Assembly (NCBI GenBank): GCA_025458465.1
Contig: JALOSK010000185.1
Location: 1 to 6,096 of the forward strand
DNA from: Sandarakinorhabdus sp.
Lineage (GTDB): Bacteria > Pseudomonadota > Alphaproteobacteria > Sphingomonadales > Sphingomonadaceae
Direction: 5' to 3'
DNA: 6,096 nucleotides
Below are positions 5,334-6,096 of the stretch, piece after piece. The translations under genes were made by a program, and so were the position numbers. The first letter of the stretch is position 1; the number at the start of each line of letters is the position of its first letter. The notes under the pieces are model-generated. The model was not told the origin of the DNA. It made no database searches and saw only the letters and a program-made list of their open reading frames with translations.

Positions 5334-5975
5334 ATGAAGCGAACCGCCATCCGTCCCGGTCTGGTCTTGCCGCTGCTTGCCGCGCTGGCCCTTGCCGGCT
5401 GCGAACGCAACCCGCTGGTCGTCAACCGGTCGTCCTGTCCGGCGGTGGCGGTGGCTGCCTATGCCGGCGATGTGACGCTGTTCCGCCCCGGCACGCCAGT
5501 GACGGCGCTTGATGCCGGCAATGTCGATGCGGTGGCAACCATCACCAACCTTCGGCAGGAATGCACGGAAACCGCCGAACACTTCGTCACCCGCGTCAGT
5601 TACGACGTGGTGGCGCGGCGCAGCGACGCAGGTGCGGCCCGGCAGGTGGTGCTGCCGGTGTTCGCCGCGGTCGTGCAGGCCGGCAACATCATCAACGCCA
5701 AGCAGCTGTCCAGCGTGACGGTGGACTTTGCCGCCGGCCAGGAGCGTGCCGCCGGCCGCGGCGAGGCAACCGCCAGCGTGTCACGCCGGGCCGCGGCCGT
5801 GCCGCAGGAAATCATGGCCAAGATCAACCGGGAACGCCGCCCGGGCGAGCTTGATGCCGCCACCGATCCGATGGCCGATCCCGAGGTGCGCGCCGCCCTG
5901 CGCGCTGCCAGCTTCGAGGTGCTGATCGGCTTCCAGCTCGATGATCGCGCGCTGGCCTACAACGTCGCCAAATAG
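5334..5975 (+). CDS. Conserved hypothetical lipoprotein
   Basis: The product has 213 residues. The N-terminus is a lipoprotein signal: MKRTAIRP, a hydrophobic core [12 protein letters not shown], and a lipobox LAGC with the lipidated cysteine at residue 23, followed by Glu, so outer-membrane delivery is more likely than inner-membrane retention. The mature part has [20 protein letters not shown], then a segment with [10 protein letters not shown] and a beta-rich stretch ([33 protein letters not shown]). This alternation suggests a beta-sandwich-like domain. The C-terminal part is more helical and ends [21 protein letters not shown]. Cys35 and Cys76 could form a disulfide. I recall similar proteins in sphingomonads, but no function is known to me. 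The gene is monocistronic, divergent from ispH and closed by a hairpin at 5990-6014. Confidence 0.85.
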   Translation: MKRTAIRPGLVLPLLAALALAGCERNPLVVNRSSCPAVAVAAYAGDVTLFRPGTPVTALDAGNVDAVATITNLRQECTETAEHFVTRVSYDVVARRSDAGAARQVVLPVFAAVVQAGNIINAKQLSSVTVDFAAGQERAAGRGEATASVSRRAAAVPQEIMAKINRERRPGELDAATDPMADPEVRAALRAASFEVLIGFQLDDRALAYNVAK

Positions 5976-5989
5976 GGCGCGGTTTCGCC

Positions 5990-6014
5990 TGGCCCGAATG
6001 GGGCATTCGGGCCA
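5990..6014 (+). terminator. Perfect hairpin after the lipoprotein gene
   Basis: GGCCCGAATG (5991-6000) and CATTCGGGCC (6004-6013) form ten pairs around GGG, plus a closing T-A pair. No T tract follows on either strand, so it is a weak intrinsic terminator or an mRNA-end stabiliser. It sits 15 bases after the stop codon and six before a possible convergent gene end. Confidence 0.6.
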
Positions 6015-6019
6015 TTGAC

Positions 6020-6096
6020 TCACGGCCGGCGTTCGCCCAATCGGCGACTCGTCGTCGGTGGCAACACCGGCGCCAGCGCGGGAGAGTGCAGCGGGC
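6020..6096 (-). CDS. Possible C-terminal end of a minus-strand gene (runs off the right edge)
   Basis: On the minus strand one frame entering from the right edge is open for 24 codons and ends with TGA at 6022-6020: PLHSPALAPVLPPTTSRRLG then ERRP. A basic, Pro-rich C-terminus and a stop just before a shared hairpin fit a convergent gene, but the stretch is too short to identify and other frames are also open. Treat as tentative. Confidence 0.25.
   Translation of the reverse strand, partial: PLHSPALAPVLPPTTSRRLGERRP

Noticed and set aside
5202..5582. N-terminal extension of ispH to a start at 5582
   Set aside because: It would overlap the lipoprotein gene on the opposite strand and adds about 127 residues with no similarity to IspH.

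Overview
This GC-rich window looks like a chromosomal segment of an alphaproteobacterial phototroph, most likely a member of Sphingomonadales. Two things point that way. The ispH-thrB-rnhA run is a housekeeping cluster I associate with this group, and the lipoprotein at the right end resembles a conserved sphingomonad protein I know only as hypothetical. Taxonomy is inference from memory, not from a search.

Layout, left to right. Positions 1-294 (minus) hold the N-terminal part of an exported M20-type metallopeptidase with a twin-arginine-like signal. An intergenic region of about 375 bp follows, with an inverted repeat abutting a TTGACA box. Then come pucB and pucA (plus), the beta and alpha subunits of a peripheral light-harvesting (LH2) antenna. 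They are LH2-type rather than LH1-type by the GTR-F-G and AH-LA-TPWL signatures in beta and the N-terminal MNEG-IW and the TSWF motif in alpha. Two GC-rich hairpins end the unit, the second being a good bidirectional terminator. Facing pucBA is a pucC-like gene of the major facilitator superfamily (minus), an antenna assembly factor. After it comes a minus-strand housekeeping run read ispH, thrB, rnhA: isoprenoid synthesis, threonine synthesis and RNA-DNA hybrid removal. thrB and rnhA overlap by 11 bp. Divergent from ispH is a plus-strand lipoprotein gene ending at a perfect hairpin, beyond which a minus-strand gene may end.

The main observation is that the LH2 locus is damaged twice. In pucA an exact 13-bp tandem duplication creates a TAG after Ser43. 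Removing one copy restores an 83-residue alpha polypeptide that continues with Tyr44-Trp45 and an Ala/Pro/Glu-rich tail. These two residues align with those that hydrogen-bond the B850 bacteriochlorophylls in characterised LH2. In pucC the reading frame changes near 1645-1660, and roughly 15 residues of the family seem to be missing there, as expected from an out-of-frame deletion. pucB is intact. The locus therefore looks like an LH2 antenna being lost, or one spoiled by assembly errors. No reaction-centre, LH1 or bacteriochlorophyll-synthesis genes are in the window. I found no CRISPR array, insertion sequence, tRNA or rRNA.
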